This document shows positions 7,902-17,310 of a DNA stretch of 64,000 nucleotides, piece after piece. The notes below the pieces were generated by a model that was not told where the DNA came from, searched no databases, and saw nothing but the letters and a program-made list of their open reading frames with translations. The translations under genes were made by a program, and so were the position numbers. The stretch comes from Collinsella sp. (lineage in GTDB: Bacteria; Actinomycetota; Coriobacteriia; Coriobacteriales; Coriobacteriaceae), in the NCBI GenBank assembly GCA_019419455.1, contig DXZW01000014.1, positions 1-64,000 of the forward strand. Direction: 5' to 3'. Every line of letters begins with the position of its first letter. The stretch's first letter is position 1.

Positions 7902-8425
7902 TTTCGGCCGAATCTATCAGCGCCCTTCCGTAACGGGCGCTGCTTGCTGACAGCTCTAGTTATATCCAAATTCCACCCGCAATTCCACCTCGCCCCCGAA
8001 CGGTCAACAAAGTGCGATGAACGGTATATCGCATGTGATTCCCCCATGATGCACTTCGGCGCTCTAAAGTAACTTTTCTAAGGTAAACGCTCTTTTTCCT
8101 ATAAATTATCCCCCATCGCATCTATAAATCCATGATTCAGAATTGCATAGGTAAAACGGTTTTATGTATATAAATGAAGCTAGCTCACGTTTTGGACCGA
8201 ATTCGATGATATTCAGCTCACCATCATTCTTATTCACGCATCCCTATCAGTTGAGTGAGAATATTGAACGCTAGCAATTGCGTCGCGAGCGTTAGTTCTA
8301 TGGCCGGGCATCGTAAGAAATAGGTAAAGATACCGTTCACGCGATACGTCCGTGCCAGCGGTCAACTAAATTGAGACAATAGAATAGAGTTAGGCTATCG
8401 TCCCCTGCGGGGACTGAACGGACAG
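7902..8425. other. AT-rich divergent promoter region between arcA2 and ppk
   Basis: About 520 bases without a gene. It holds the arcA2 promoter side and, at the right end, the ppk leader. A single ACCGTTC occurs at 8332-8338 in TACCGTTCAC without a partner at 21 bp. A short GTCCCC/GGGGAC hairpin lies at about 8400-8414, just before the ppk start. Confidence 0.5.
7998..8025 (-). promoter_or_regulatory. Paired operator-like motif upstream of arcA2
   Basis: On the minus strand two exact ACCGTTC heptamers lie 21 bp apart, the same layout as upstream of arcA1. The DNA between them is not conserved between the copies, while the heptamers are, which argues for selection on the motif. Confidence 0.55.
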
Positions 8426-10879
8426 ATGCATATGCCGAGCAAAATCGAAAAGAAGCAAAAGGCCGCCAAGCTGCGCAAGCCGCCGCGTGATTTTTCGTAT
8501 ACGCAAAACCGAGAGCTTAGCTGGCTGCGCTTTGACAACCGCGTGCTTGACGAGGCCTTCGACGAGACCGTCCCGCTGTTTGAGCGCCTCAAGTTCGTGT
8601 CAATCTTCGAGTCCAACCTCGACGAGTTTCTCATGGTGCGCGTGGGCGGCCTGTCCGACCTGGCAGAACTCAAAAAACAGCCCGTGGACAACAAGAGTAA
8701 TATGACCGCCTCCGAACAGGTCGATGCCGTCATGGCAGAGCTGCCCGGGCTCCTTACCCGCTGGGAGACCATCTTCAAGAGCATCGAAGGCAAGCTCGAC
8801 GCCCTGGGCGTTCACCGCGCTCGCATCGACTCGCTTACGCCCGAGGAACGCACCTTTGTCACCCGCTACTTCCAGGCCTACGTGTCGCCGGTCATCTCGC
8901 CGTTGGTCATTGACCCGCGCCACCCCTTCCCCAACCTGCGCAACGGCGCACTCTATCTAGCTTGCGGACTGGACGGTGTCACGGACGAGGAGAGCCTGCT
9001 GGGCCTTATCGAGATTCCCGCCTCGATGAACCGCGTGGTCGAGATCCCCTCGCCCGCCGGCACCTACTCCTACATCTTGCTCGAGGACGTCATTCTCGCC
9101 TGCCTGGACAGCTGCTTTGGCTCCTATAAGCCGCTCGACCGCGCTCTGATCCGCGTCACCCGCAATGCCGATATCGACCCGGACGGCGAGGGCGTCGAGG
9201 AGGAAGAGGATTACCGCCAGCACATGAAGCGCATCCTCAAGAAGCGTCTGCGCCTGCAACCGGTGGTGCTTGCCGTCTCCGGTTCGCTCGAGAAGGCGAC
9301 GCTCAAGACCATCCGCAAAGCGCTCGAGCTTTCGCGCCGCTCGGTTTTTACCTGCGATATCCCGCTCGACCTGGGCTACGTCTTTGGCATCGAGGGCAAA
9401 ATTCCCGAGCACCTGCGCAATGAGCTCCTCTTTACGCCGTTTAAGCCGCAGCCCAACCCCACCATCGACATGTCCCGCTCCATTCGCGAGCAGGTGCTGC
9501 AGGGCGACAAGTTGCTCTTTTACCCCTACGAGGCCATGAATCCGTTCCTGGACTTGGTACACGAGGCCGCATACGACCCCGAGTGCATCTCGCTGCGCAT
9601 CACGCTCTACCGCGTGGCCAAGCAGAGTCGTCTGTGCGAGTCGTTGATTGACGCCGCCGAGAACGGCAAAGAGGTCACGGTGCTCATGGAGCTCCGCGCG
9701 CGCTTTGACGAGCAAAATAACATCGAGTGGGCAGAGCGTCTGGAAGAAGCGGGCTGCACCGTCATCTATGGCTCCGAGGGCTTTAAATGCCACTCAAAGA
9801 TCTGCCAGCTCACCTATCGCGAGGGCATGGCGCTCACTCGACTCACGCTTTTGGGCACCGGTAACTTTAACGAGAAGACGGCCAAGCTCTACAGCGACTT
9901 TATGCTCATGACCGCCCATCCCGGCATCGGCGAAGACGCCAACCTGTTCTTCCGCAACCTGTCGCTGGGCAACCTGCGCGGCGACTACCGCTTTTTGGGC
10001 GTGGCGCCCGTCGGTCTCAAGCCGCTCATCATGCGCGGTCTGGACCGCGAGATACAACGCGCCCTTGCCGGCGAACCCGCCCGCGTGTTCTTTAAACTCA
10101 ACTCGCTCACCGACCGCGAGGTCATCGACAAGATCTCCGAGGCATCGTGTGCCGGCGTGCGCGTGGACATGATCATCCGCGGCATCTCGTGCCTGAAGCC
10201 CAACATTGCGGGCAAAACCGAAAACGTGCACGTACGTTCTATCGTCGGACGTTTCTTGGAGCACGCGCGCGTCTATTCCTTCGGCGTGGACTCGGACATG
10301 ATCTACCTGAGTTCTGCCGACATGATGACGCGCAACACCGAGCATCGCGTAGAAATCGCCTTCCCCGTGCTCGACCCCACCTGCCGCGCGCTGGTGCACG
10401 AGTACATGGGCGTACAGCTGCGCGACAACGTGAAGGCACGTAGCCTGACGAGCGACGGCACCTGGGTTCCCGTAGAGCGAAAAGAGGGTGAGAAGCCCTT
10501 TAACTCGCAGGAGTTCCTGTTGGAGCGCGCTTATCGCAACGCCGAGTCCGCAGCCGTGGCTTCGGAGCCCGTCGCCAAAGCAAAACCGGAATCCGCACCT
10601 GTTCTGGGCCCCAAGCCCAAGCCCCAGGCGGACGTTCCCAAGGTCCAGAAGGTCCAGGCAACCGTCATTGAACCCGACCTGGAATCCGAACCCGAGCCTG
10701 CGCCCCAGCCCCAGCCTCAGCCGCAGACCGTCAAGTCCGCGCCCCATGCAAGCGCCCGCCGCGAGAAACCCGCCGGCAAGACCAAGGCCATCGAGCGCCA
10801 TCGCCCCGGCCGCGTGCGTATGGGTCTGGGCCTGATCGGCTTAGGCCTTAAGACGCTCATTACCGGCAAGACGAAATAG
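8426..10879 (+). CDS. ppk: Polyphosphate kinase with a proline-rich tail
   Basis: An 817-residue polyphosphate kinase 1, which reversibly makes inorganic polyphosphate from ATP. The N-terminal domain opens with NRELSWLRFDNRVL, and the phospholipase-D-like catalytic domains contain the His-bearing motifs CHSKICQL and GTGNFNEKTAKLYSDF. Typical enzymes end near residue 700. This one carries about 110 further residues rich in Pro, Gln, Lys and Glu (PAPQPQPQPQ) and then a basic hydrophobic end. Start choice between the ATGs at 8426 and 8432 is unclear. It stands alone with its own terminator. Confidence 0.94.
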   Translation: MHMPSKIEKKQKAAKLRKPPRDFSYTQNRELSWLRFDNRVLDEAFDETVPLFERLKFVSIFESNLDEFLMVRVGGLSDLAELKKQPVDNKSNMTASEQVDAVMAELPGLLTRWETIFKSIEGKLDALGVHRARIDSLTPEERTFVTRYFQAYVSPVISPLVIDPRHPFPNLRNGALYLACGLDGVTDEESLLGLIEIPASMNRVVEIPSPAGTYSYILLEDVILACLDSCFGSYKPLDRALIRVTRNADIDPDGEGVEEEEDYRQHMKRILKKRLRLQPVVLAVSGSLEKATLKTIRKALELSRRSVFTCDIPLDLGYVFGIEGKIPEHLRNELLFTPFKPQPNPTIDMSRSIREQVLQGDKLLFYPYEAMNPFLDLVHEAAYDPECISLRITLYRVAKQSRLCESLIDAAENGKEVTVLMELRARFDEQNNIEWAERLEEAGCTVIYGSEGFKCHSKICQLTYREGMALTRLTLLGTGNFNEKTAKLYSDFMLMTAHPGIGEDANLFFRNLSLGNLRGDYRFLGVAPVGLKPLIMRGLDREIQRALAGEPARVFFKLNSLTDREVIDKISEASCAGVRVDMIIRGISCLKPNIAGKTENVHVRSIVGRFLEHARVYSFGVDSDMIYLSSADMMTRNTEHRVEIAFPVLDPTCRALVHEYMGVQLRDNVKARSLTSDGTWVPVERKEGEKPFNSQEFLLERAYRNAESAAVASEPVAKAKPESAPVLGPKPKPQADVPKVQKVQATVIEPDLESEPEPAPQPQPQPQTVKSAPHASARREKPAGKTKAIERHRPGRVRMGLGLIGLGLKTLITGKTK

Positions 10880-10889
10880 ACGTTTGTAG

Positions 10890-10931
10890 AAGCGCCCCGC
10901 ATTTGAGGAAAGCCTCGGATGCGGGGCGCTT
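10890..10931 (+). terminator. Terminator of ppk
   Basis: AAGCGCCCCGCAT pairs with ATGCGGGGCGCTT (13 bp) around a 16-base loop that can itself fold, followed by TTCCCT. It lies 10 bases past the ppk stop. Confidence 0.75.
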
Positions 10932-10979
10932 TTCCCTGCTACCATGGTGCGAATAACAACGCGAATGACGGGCAGGAAT

Positions 10980-12293
10980 ATGAAGCTCACCATAGAATCG
11001 ATGACGTATGGCGCCGATAGTCTGGCGCACGCCGACAACGGCAAGGCCGTATTTGTGCAGGGCGCCGTGGCGGGCGATACCGTCGAGGCCGAAATCGTGC
11101 AGGACGGCAAGTCGTTCATGCGCGCCCGCACCACCGAGATTCTGGAGCCAAGCCCCGATCGAATTCAGCCTCCCTGCCCCTTCGTGGGCGTCTGCGGTGG
11201 CTGCTCGTGGGGCAATCTCTCGCGCACCGCTCAGCTTGCCGCCAAGGAGCAAAACCTGCGCTCCACGCTCGAGCGCATCGGCAAGTTCACCCCTGAGCAA
11301 GTCGACGAGCTGGTGCAGCCCATCCGCCACACCAAGGACGATTGGGGCTACCGCAATAAAATTGAGCTCGAACCGACCGTTGTAAACGGCCGCGTGCGTC
11401 TTGGCATGCACGGCGTCGATCCCAGCAAGATTGTGACCGTCGATTCGTGCTCGTTGTTCGACAAACGCTTCCCCAAGGCACTCAAATCGGTTGTCGGCGC
11501 GCTCAATTATCTGAGCGGCAGCCACGACCTGGGCTTGGAGCGCGTGGGCATTCGCGCCTCGCGTCGCACCAAGGCACTCGAGGTGGCGCTCTGGACGCCT
11601 ACGGGCTCTTTCCCGCGCTCACAGGTCTCGCGCGTGCTGGCAGACGCCGCGCACCCCACAAGTGTCGTTCGCGTGATGAGCAAGGGCGAAAAGAAGGCCC
11701 GCCGTGTCTCCAAGGTCGAAATGCTCGCCGGAGAGGGCTCATGGACCGAGAATATCGCCGAGGGTCAGATGCGCTTGTCTGCCCCGTCGTTTTTCCAGGT
11801 CAACACCAAGGGTGCCGAGATTTTGATCGAGCTTGTCATGGAGGCGCTCGACCCGCAGGAAGACGAACTTGCCGTGGACCTGTATTGCGGTGCCGGCACC
11901 TTTACCCTGCCGCTCGCCCGCCGCTGCGACTTTGTTGCCGCCGTCGAGGCTTACGGCCCGGCCGTGCGCGACCTGCGCCGTAACCTGGAGATCAACAAAC
12001 TCGATAACGTCGACGTCATCGGCGGAGACGCGGTGCGCGAGTTCCCCGACCAGGATGCCGACGTCTTGGTGGTCGACCCGCCGCGCGCAGGCCTCGCCCC
12101 CGAAGCGATCGGCCTTATCGCCAGCACGAGTGCTCGCGATGTCGCCTACGTGAGCTGCGACCCGGCCACCCTGGCACGCGATCTCAAACGCTTTGTCGAA
12201 GAAGGCACCTTCTCCCCCGTAAAGATCACGCCAGTTGACCTGTTCCCGCAAACCTTCCACTGCGAGACCGTCGTCCACCTTAGGCGCAACTAG
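10980..12293 (+). CDS. RlmD/TrmA-family RNA (uracil-C5) methyltransferase
   Basis: About 437 residues. An N-terminal TRAM-like domain is followed by an iron-sulfur cluster motif (CPFVGVCGGC), then a SAM-binding domain with DLYCGAGTF, the VVDPPRAGL motif and the catalytic Cys in YVSCDPATLARDL. These are the marks of enzymes that methylate C5 of uridines in 23S rRNA or tRNA. Which base is modified cannot be told. I chose the ATG at 10980 because GCAGGA precedes it and the TRAM domain starts right after. It lies upstream of the DJ-1 and maf genes. Confidence 0.88.
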   Translation: MKLTIESMTYGADSLAHADNGKAVFVQGAVAGDTVEAEIVQDGKSFMRARTTEILEPSPDRIQPPCPFVGVCGGCSWGNLSRTAQLAAKEQNLRSTLERIGKFTPEQVDELVQPIRHTKDDWGYRNKIELEPTVVNGRVRLGMHGVDPSKIVTVDSCSLFDKRFPKALKSVVGALNYLSGSHDLGLERVGIRASRRTKALEVALWTPTGSFPRSQVSRVLADAAHPTSVVRVMSKGEKKARRVSKVEMLAGEGSWTENIAEGQMRLSAPSFFQVNTKGAEILIELVMEALDPQEDELAVDLYCGAGTFTLPLARRCDFVAAVEAYGPAVRDLRRNLEINKLDNVDVIGGDAVREFPDQDADVLVVDPPRAGLAPEAIGLIASTSARDVAYVSCDPATLARDLKRFVEEGTFSPVKITPVDLFPQTFHCETVVHLRRN

Positions 12294-12399
12294 CCACTTA
12301 ATCATTGCTCAGAAAAATCATTGGGAAATCGAGCGTGGCAAGCGGAGGTCTTCGGGGTATAAGACGGCTAATTGTATGCCGCCTATGAAAGGAACCCTC

Positions 12400-12942
12400 A
12401 TGCCCAGCGTTGCCGTTCTCGCCGCCGATGGCTTTGAAACTATTGAATGCTTGACCATGGTCGATGTCATGCGTCGCGGCGGCGTGCGCGCCACGCTCGT
12501 CTCGATCATGCCCACGCGTGAGGTCGTAAGCTCGCTGCAGATCCCCGTGACCTGCGATGCGCTCTTTGATGAGATCAACTTTGACGAGTACGACTGCGTC
12601 GTGCTGCCCGGCGGCCTACCCGGTGCCACCAACCTGCGCGCCGATCAGCGTGTCTGCGACGTGGTCTGCAAGTTCGCCGCGACCAAGCACGTCGCCGCCA
12701 TCTGCGCCGCCCCGTTTATCCTGGGCGAGCTCGACCTGCTCGAGGGGCGCCACGCCACGTGCTTCCCTGGCTTTGAGAAAAGCTTCCCCGAAGGCGCCTA
12801 TACCGGCGAGAAGGTTACGCAAGACGGCAACATCATCACCGCCAGCGGCATGGCCCAGTCACTCCCCTTTGCGCTCGAGCTGCTGCGCACGCTCGCCGGC
12901 GACAAGGCCGTCGAGAAGGTCGCCGAGGGCATTCAGCTATGA
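12400..12942 (+). CDS. DJ-1/PfpI-family protein
   Basis: A 180-residue DJ-1/ThiJ-type protein. The nucleophile elbow AICAAPFILGEL carries the conserved Cys near residue 104, preceded by the GGLPGATNL glycine motif. Members act as deglycases, chaperones or amidotransferase-like enzymes, and the exact activity is unknown here. AAAGGA lies just before the ATG. Its stop overlaps the maf start by four bases (ATGA), so the two are translationally coupled. Confidence 0.85.
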   Translation: MPSVAVLAADGFETIECLTMVDVMRRGGVRATLVSIMPTREVVSSLQIPVTCDALFDEINFDEYDCVVLPGGLPGATNLRADQRVCDVVCKFAATKHVAAICAAPFILGELDLLEGRHATCFPGFEKSFPEGAYTGEKVTQDGNIITASGMAQSLPFALELLRTLAGDKAVEKVAEGIQL

Positions 12943-13520
12943 TTTTGGCTTCGCAATCACCGCGCCGCATCGAGTTGATGCGCGAGGCGGGTTATGACAT
13001 TCGCATCATTCCTGCCGATATCGACGAAACGCCGTTTGATGGCGAGGCCCCACTTACGCTCGTTGAACGCTTAGCACGCGCAAAAGCCGCCGCCGTTGCT
13101 GCCGAGTATGCCGAGCCCAATGAGCTGACGGTCGCGGCCGACACCGTCGTCACCTTTGACGGCAAGATTCTGGGCAAGCCGGCAACCGAGGACGAGGCGC
13201 GCACCATGCTCCGTGAGCTTTCGGGCCGCACGCACCAGGTCGCAACCGGCGTCTGCATCGTTAAGGCAGGCGATACGGCCGCCCCGCATGCCGCCGAGAG
13301 CCTGTCCTTTGTCGATGTGACCGACGTAACGTTCTACGAGCTCAGCGACGAGCAGATCGAGCACTACGTCGCCTCGGGTGAGCCCATGGACAAGGCCGGC
13401 GCCTACGGCATTCAGGGCACAGGAGGACGCATGCTCGTGCACGATATTTCGGGCGACTTCTATAACGTGGTGGGCCTACCCATCGCTCGCGTCGCGCGCG
13501 CGATTCAAAAACTCTCGTAA
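12939..13520 (+). CDS. maf: Maf-type nucleoside triphosphate pyrophosphatase
   Basis: A 193-residue Maf protein, which hydrolyses dTTP/UTP or modified nucleotides to monophosphates. The N-terminal SQSPRR signature, the DIDETP segment, AADTVVTFDGKILGKP and GKAxAYGIQG-like DKAGAYGIQGTGG are all present. Length is typical. It overlaps the upstream DJ-1 gene by four bases. Confidence 0.9.
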   Translation: MILASQSPRRIELMREAGYDIRIIPADIDETPFDGEAPLTLVERLARAKAAAVAAEYAEPNELTVAADTVVTFDGKILGKPATEDEARTMLRELSGRTHQVATGVCIVKAGDTAAPHAAESLSFVDVTDVTFYELSDEQIEHYVASGEPMDKAGAYGIQGTGGRMLVHDISGDFYNVVGLPIARVARAIQKLS

Positions 13521-13528
13521 TTGCATCT

Positions 13529-13551
13529 GGCGCTGGGTATCCCCCAGCGCC
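13529..13551 (+). terminator. Short hairpin after maf
   Basis: GGCGCTGGG pairs with CCCAGCGCC around TATCC, nine bases past the maf stop, followed by TACAATTTT. A modest intrinsic terminator. Confidence 0.55.
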
Positions 13552-13621
13552 TACAATTTTGGCGTACCGTACGGATCCCGACCGGGCACATGGCGCGGCG
13601 GAAAACCGATAGGAGTTAAAC

Positions 13622-14623
13622 ATGGATACACTGCTCGAGGCCATTGACGTTTGCGATGTCGATGGCTTTTGCTTTGGCAACTATACCGACGAGGAGGCCG
13701 GCACCGGCTGTACCGCAATCGTGGCGCCCGAGGGCGCCACCGGCGGCGTTGACGTTCGCGGCGGTGCTCCAGCATCGCGCGAAACCGACCTGCTGCGTCC
13801 CGAGAACACCGTCGACAAGGTCCACGCCGTCTGCCTTTCGGGCGGATCGGCCTTTGGTCTAGAGGCCGCAAGCGGCGTCGCCCGCGAGCTCGAGAGCCGC
13901 GGCATCGGCCTGCCCGTCGGCCCCACGCAGGTGCCTATCGTGTGCTCCAGCTGCATCTTCGACCTCGCCTTTGGCGACCCCACCGTGCGCCCCGACATTG
14001 AGGCGGGCATCGCCGCCGTGCGCGAGGCGCTCGACAACACCCCCACCACGCTCGAGCAGGGCAATGTAGGTGCCGGCACGGGTGCCACCGTCGGAAAGCT
14101 CATGGGGCCTGCCACCTGCATGAAGGCCGGCCTTGGCGCTGCCGCCGTGGCGCTCGGCCCCGTTAAGGTAGGCGCCGTGGTCTCGGTCAACGCCTGCGGC
14201 AACGTGGTCGACCCCTTCACCGGCGAGTGGGTCGCCGGCATGCGCGCCGCCGCCGATAGCGACCAGATCGTCGACATGGAACTCGCAGCCTTTGCCGCCG
14301 CCGGATCCATGCAGATGCCGCTCGACCGCACCAACACCACCATCAGCTGCATCGTCACCAACGTGGAACTCACTAAGGCACAAGCCACCAAGGTCTCCCA
14401 GATGGCCGCAGACGCCTACGCACACGCCATCCGCCCCACACACACCACCAACGACGGCGACACCATCTACACCCTCGCCAGCGGCAAACTGGGCGCCCAG
14501 GCAAGCGCCGCCGTTCCCCTAGACCTGCTGGGCATGCTCGCCGTAAGGGCCTTACAGACCGCCATCGTAAACGGAGCAAAAACCGCCAAAACCTCCCACG
14601 GCATCCCCGGCGCCGCAAAGTAA
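13622..14623 (+). CDS. P1-family (S58, DmpA-like) peptidase
   Basis: A 333-residue protein of the P1/S58 family of self-cleaving Ntn-fold aminopeptidases. The N-terminal GTGCTAIVAPEGA and GGAP segments and the VCLSGGSAFGLEAA motif match the family. The NVGAGTGATVGK region should hold the internal autocleavage site that frees the catalytic N-terminus. Substrates are usually short peptides or beta-amino acid amides. An AGGAG-like sequence precedes the ATG. A large nested inverted repeat starts 13 bases past the stop. Confidence 0.85.
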   Translation: MDTLLEAIDVCDVDGFCFGNYTDEEAGTGCTAIVAPEGATGGVDVRGGAPASRETDLLRPENTVDKVHAVCLSGGSAFGLEAASGVARELESRGIGLPVGPTQVPIVCSSCIFDLAFGDPTVRPDIEAGIAAVREALDNTPTTLEQGNVGAGTGATVGKLMGPATCMKAGLGAAAVALGPVKVGAVVSVNACGNVVDPFTGEWVAGMRAAADSDQIVDMELAAFAAAGSMQMPLDRTNTTISCIVTNVELTKAQATKVSQMAADAYAHAIRPTHTTNDGDTIYTLASGKLGAQASAAVPLDLLGMLAVRALQTAIVNGAKTAKTSHGIPGAAK

Positions 14624-14635
14624 ACTAGCTCGTCC

Positions 14636-14760
14636 GGTTGCCCGGTGGGTCTTGGCTATGTTTGCTGCTCTACAGTCCTGGCTCGCACGAAGAGCACATT
14701 AAGTGCTCTTCGGCTCGTGCGGAACTCGCGACAAACATAACCAAGCCCCACCGGGCAACC
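14636..14760. repeat. Nested inverted repeat A (first family)
   Basis: Outer arms 14636-14664 and 14732-14760 match in 27 of 29 positions (GGTTGCCCGGTGGG ...). Inside lie a conserved box ACAGTCCTG (near 14673), an inner hairpin GAAGAGCAC/GTGCTCTTC with an ATTAA loop (14689-14711), and a second box TGCGGAACTCG (14719-14729). It starts 13 bases past the peptidase stop. No T-tract follows. It is homologous in its boxes, but not its arms, to elements B and C. Confidence 0.7.
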
Positions 14761-14854
14761 TGCTCAACAAGATTCCTTTCAGCCCAGGCCCCTGTGTACC
14801 GCGCGTCCAAGATCTTCAAATTCTGCTTGCTAACACAAAGCGAGACACAGCAGA

Positions 14855-14963
14855 GGACCCCTGGTCCTTAACTTGATACGAGTTCCGCACGCAAAGGAGG
14901 CGCCAGTGGCGCCTCCGTCTTGCGCAGGACTGTTCGAAGTAGCAAGTTAAGGACCAGGGGTCC
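14855..14963. repeat. Nested inverted repeat B (first family)
   Basis: Outer arms 14855-14875 and 14943-14963 are perfectly complementary over 21 bp (GGACCCCTGGTCC ...). The inner hairpin is GGAGGCGCC/GGCGCCTCC (14896-14916). Read on the minus strand it contains ACAGTCCTG and TGCGGAACTCG, as in element A. It lies 22 bases past the stop of the minus-strand glycosyltransferase, so it has the same orientation to its upstream gene as A. About 90 bases between A and B show nothing else. Confidence 0.7.
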
Positions 14964-14985
14964 CCGTTACCCGAGCGCTTCTGTG

Positions 14986-16017
14986 CTAGTTGAATTTGAA
15001 GATCTTTGAGGCAAGACGGTATAGGCCGAGTGTGGTTTTGTCTCCGGCCCGTCCACGCAGGTTAGTGAAGAAGCCGACCACGCCGTAGCGGGCACGACGA
15101 TACATGCGCTCGTCGTAGGCCTTCAAATCATTCCACAGCGTCTTTAGGCGCTCGTCGGCGCAATCTTCCTCGGAAAGCTTGGTGAGCACCGAGCAGATCG
15201 CCATCATCATGGTGAAGTAGCCCATCATGTACGAGCGCAGACGCGACGACTCAACATCGCTGTACAAGTGGTACGACTCCATCATGATGCGCGTCACACG
15301 GAACTGCTGGTCCAGACGCTTGACCATCGTGGCCTCGTTGACACTCTGGCCCTCGCGACCGATAAAGTAGCGATAGAGGTCAATGTCGGCGTAGTACATG
15401 GTCTTGCAACGCGGCAGCGGCACGTAGGCGTAGATGTTGTCCACATAGAACGTGTGCGGCGGCATGGGAAGGTTGGACACGCGCAGCACATCCGTGCGAT
15501 AGCACAGGCTGTGCATGAGTAGGTTCTGGTCCAGGCGGAAATGACCGATCTGATCCCAGGAAAAGATCTTTTTGCGCGGCAGGGCAAATTTGTAGCCAAT
15601 AGCGGTATGCGTGCCCTCGTAAACCTTCTCGTACACGTAGTTCGAGATAAACAGGTCAACGCGCTGATCGCGCTCTTCAAAGCCGCGCAGAATCGACAGC
15701 ATAGTCGAAAGAGCCGCAGCGTCGAGCCAGTCGTCCGAGTCGACGACCTTGTAGTAGGTGCCCTGTGCCTCGCGCAGACCCGAAAGGACGGCAATACCGT
15801 GGCCGCCGTTCTCCTGGTGTACCGCGCGAATGATACCGGGATAACGTGCCTCCCACTCGTCGGCCTTGGCGGCCGTCTCGTCCTTGGAGCCGTCGTCCAC
15901 CACGATAATCTCGATATCGGTGGCGTAATTGCTCCCCTCCAAGATGGAGGTGATGCAATGGTCCATGTCCTTGGCGGCGTTATACGAGGGAATACCGAAT
16001 GTTATGACTTTATGCAT
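14986..16017 (-). CDS. Family 2 glycosyltransferase
   Basis: A 343-residue GT-A fold glycosyltransferase. The N-terminal FGIPSYNAAKDM, the nucleotide-binding VVDDGSKDET near residue 50 and the metal-site DSDDW near residue 98 are classical GT2 features. The C-terminal half carries no clear membrane span. The ATG at 16017 overlaps the end of the UDP-galactopyranose mutase gene by eight bases, so the pair is co-translated and this enzyme probably adds galactofuranose or another sugar to a surface glycan. Donor and acceptor are inferred. Confidence 0.85.
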   Translation of the reverse strand: MHKVITFGIPSYNAAKDMDHCITSILEGSNYATDIEIIVVDDGSKDETAAKADEWEARYPGIIRAVHQENGGHGIAVLSGLREAQGTYYKVVDSDDWLDAAALSTMLSILRGFEERDQRVDLFISNYVYEKVYEGTHTAIGYKFALPRKKIFSWDQIGHFRLDQNLLMHSLCYRTDVLRVSNLPMPPHTFYVDNIYAYVPLPRCKTMYYADIDLYRYFIGREGQSVNEATMVKRLDQQFRVTRIMMESYHLYSDVESSRLRSYMMGYFTMMMAICSVLTKLSEEDCADERLKTLWNDLKAYDERMYRRARYGVVGFFTNLRGRAGDKTTLGLYRLASKIFKFN

Positions 16018-17212
16018 GGCAGGCGATAATCTCATCCGAAAGATCGAGGGCGGAATTGGTCACGGCGTCCATATCGTAGTAACGATACTCGGCCAGACGA
16101 CCCACCGGATGGAAGTTCGTCAGGTTCTGGACGCGCTCGAGATAGCGCTCGTAGAGCTCGCGGTTCTCGGGCTCCAGAATGGCGTAATAGGGCGTCTCGC
16201 CCGAGTCGGGCGTATAGGCCTTGGAGTACTCCTTCATGATGGTGGTCTTGCCGGGCAGGACCTGGCCAGTCATGTTCTTGAACTCGGTGATACGCGTGTA
16301 ATCCTCGCTCGTGGTGTAATTGACGGTGCCCACGGGCTGGAACTGGTCCATATCGAGCGTCTCGAACTTCATATCGAGCGTACGGTACGGCAGAGCGCCC
16401 AGGTCGAGGTTGAACAGCTCATCGAGCGGACCGGTATAAACGATCTCGCCACCGTAGACCTTACCGTCGACCTTGACGGTGGTCTCATCGATCTCGAAGA
16501 GGTCGCGGGCGTCCACGTCGCAGAACACATCAATCAGATCGTGGTCGAGCATATGCTCAAACAGCGCGGTATAGCCGTCCTGCGGCATGCCCTGGAAGGG
16601 AGCTTGCGGGAAGTAGCGGTCATCATCGCCCACAAAGACGGGAACGCGGCCGGTGATCGAGGGGTCGATCTGATCGGGCGTCTGGCCCCACTGCTTCATG
16701 GTGTAATGCAAAAAGACGTTCTCGTATACGTAATCAGCGACCTCGGCCAAGTCGGGGTCGTTCTTCTTACGCAGCTCCATAATGGGCACCTTGACATCCT
16801 TGCCAAAGGTCTCCACGAGCTTCTGATACAGCTCCTCGCCGCGCTCGTCACCAAAGGCGAGCTTGAGACTCGCATGGTTGAAGGGCACAGGCATAAGAGT
16901 GCCGTTGATGTTGGCGAGCACCTTGTGCTGATAATCCGTCCACTTGGTAAAGCGCGACAGGAAATTGTGCACGCGCTCGTTAAAGGTGTGATAGATATGC
17001 GGACCGTACTCGTGGATCAGGATTCCGGCCTCGTCAGCGCAGTCATAGGCATTGCCCGCAATGTGGCTACGGCGCTCCAAAACGGCAACACGATAGCCGA
17101 TGGTCTCGGCAAGACGGCGGGCGCAAACGGCACCGGCATATCCAGCACCGACGACAATCATGTCGTACGCGCCGGCGTTAAAGCCTTCAGGCAGGCCTGA
17201 GGTAATCTGCAT
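16010..17212 (-). CDS. glf: UDP-galactopyranose mutase
   Basis: A 400-residue flavoenzyme converting UDP-galactopyranose to UDP-galactofuranose for surface polysaccharide. The FAD-binding VVGAGYAGAVCARRLAE and the IAGNAYD segment lie near the N-terminus, with the YGPHIYHTF substrate region near residue 95 and the conserved YYAILEPEN region near the C-terminus. Length is normal. It is transcribed with the overlapping downstream glycosyltransferase, forming a two-gene unit for galactofuranose-containing glycan. Confidence 0.93.
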   Translation of the reverse strand: MQITSGLPEGFNAGAYDMIVVGAGYAGAVCARRLAETIGYRVAVLERRSHIAGNAYDCADEAGILIHEYGPHIYHTFNERVHNFLSRFTKWTDYQHKVLANINGTLMPVPFNHASLKLAFGDERGEELYQKLVETFGKDVKVPIMELRKKNDPDLAEVADYVYENVFLHYTMKQWGQTPDQIDPSITGRVPVFVGDDDRYFPQAPFQGMPQDGYTALFEHMLDHDLIDVFCDVDARDLFEIDETTVKVDGKVYGGEIVYTGPLDELFNLDLGALPYRTLDMKFETLDMDQFQPVGTVNYTTSEDYTRITEFKNMTGQVLPGKTTIMKEYSKAYTPDSGETPYYAILEPENRELYERYLERVQNLTNFHPVGRLAEYRYYDMDAVTNSALDLSDEIIACHA

Positions 17213-17310
17213 CGATACTCCTTGTCAAAAGCCACGGGCTCGTTAGCTGGGCTTTTCTCGAACATTCTTCGAGACATATTTATCAGAGCGATTATAGCGC
17301 TAATGCGTCC

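Noticed and set aside
6627..8072. Long plus-strand open frame opposite arcA2 (and its counterpart opposite arcA1)
   Set aside because: It is the antisense shadow of a GC-rich coding sequence: Val/Asp/Gly/Leu-rich composition, no ribosome site, and the sense strand encodes arginine deiminase with all motifs.
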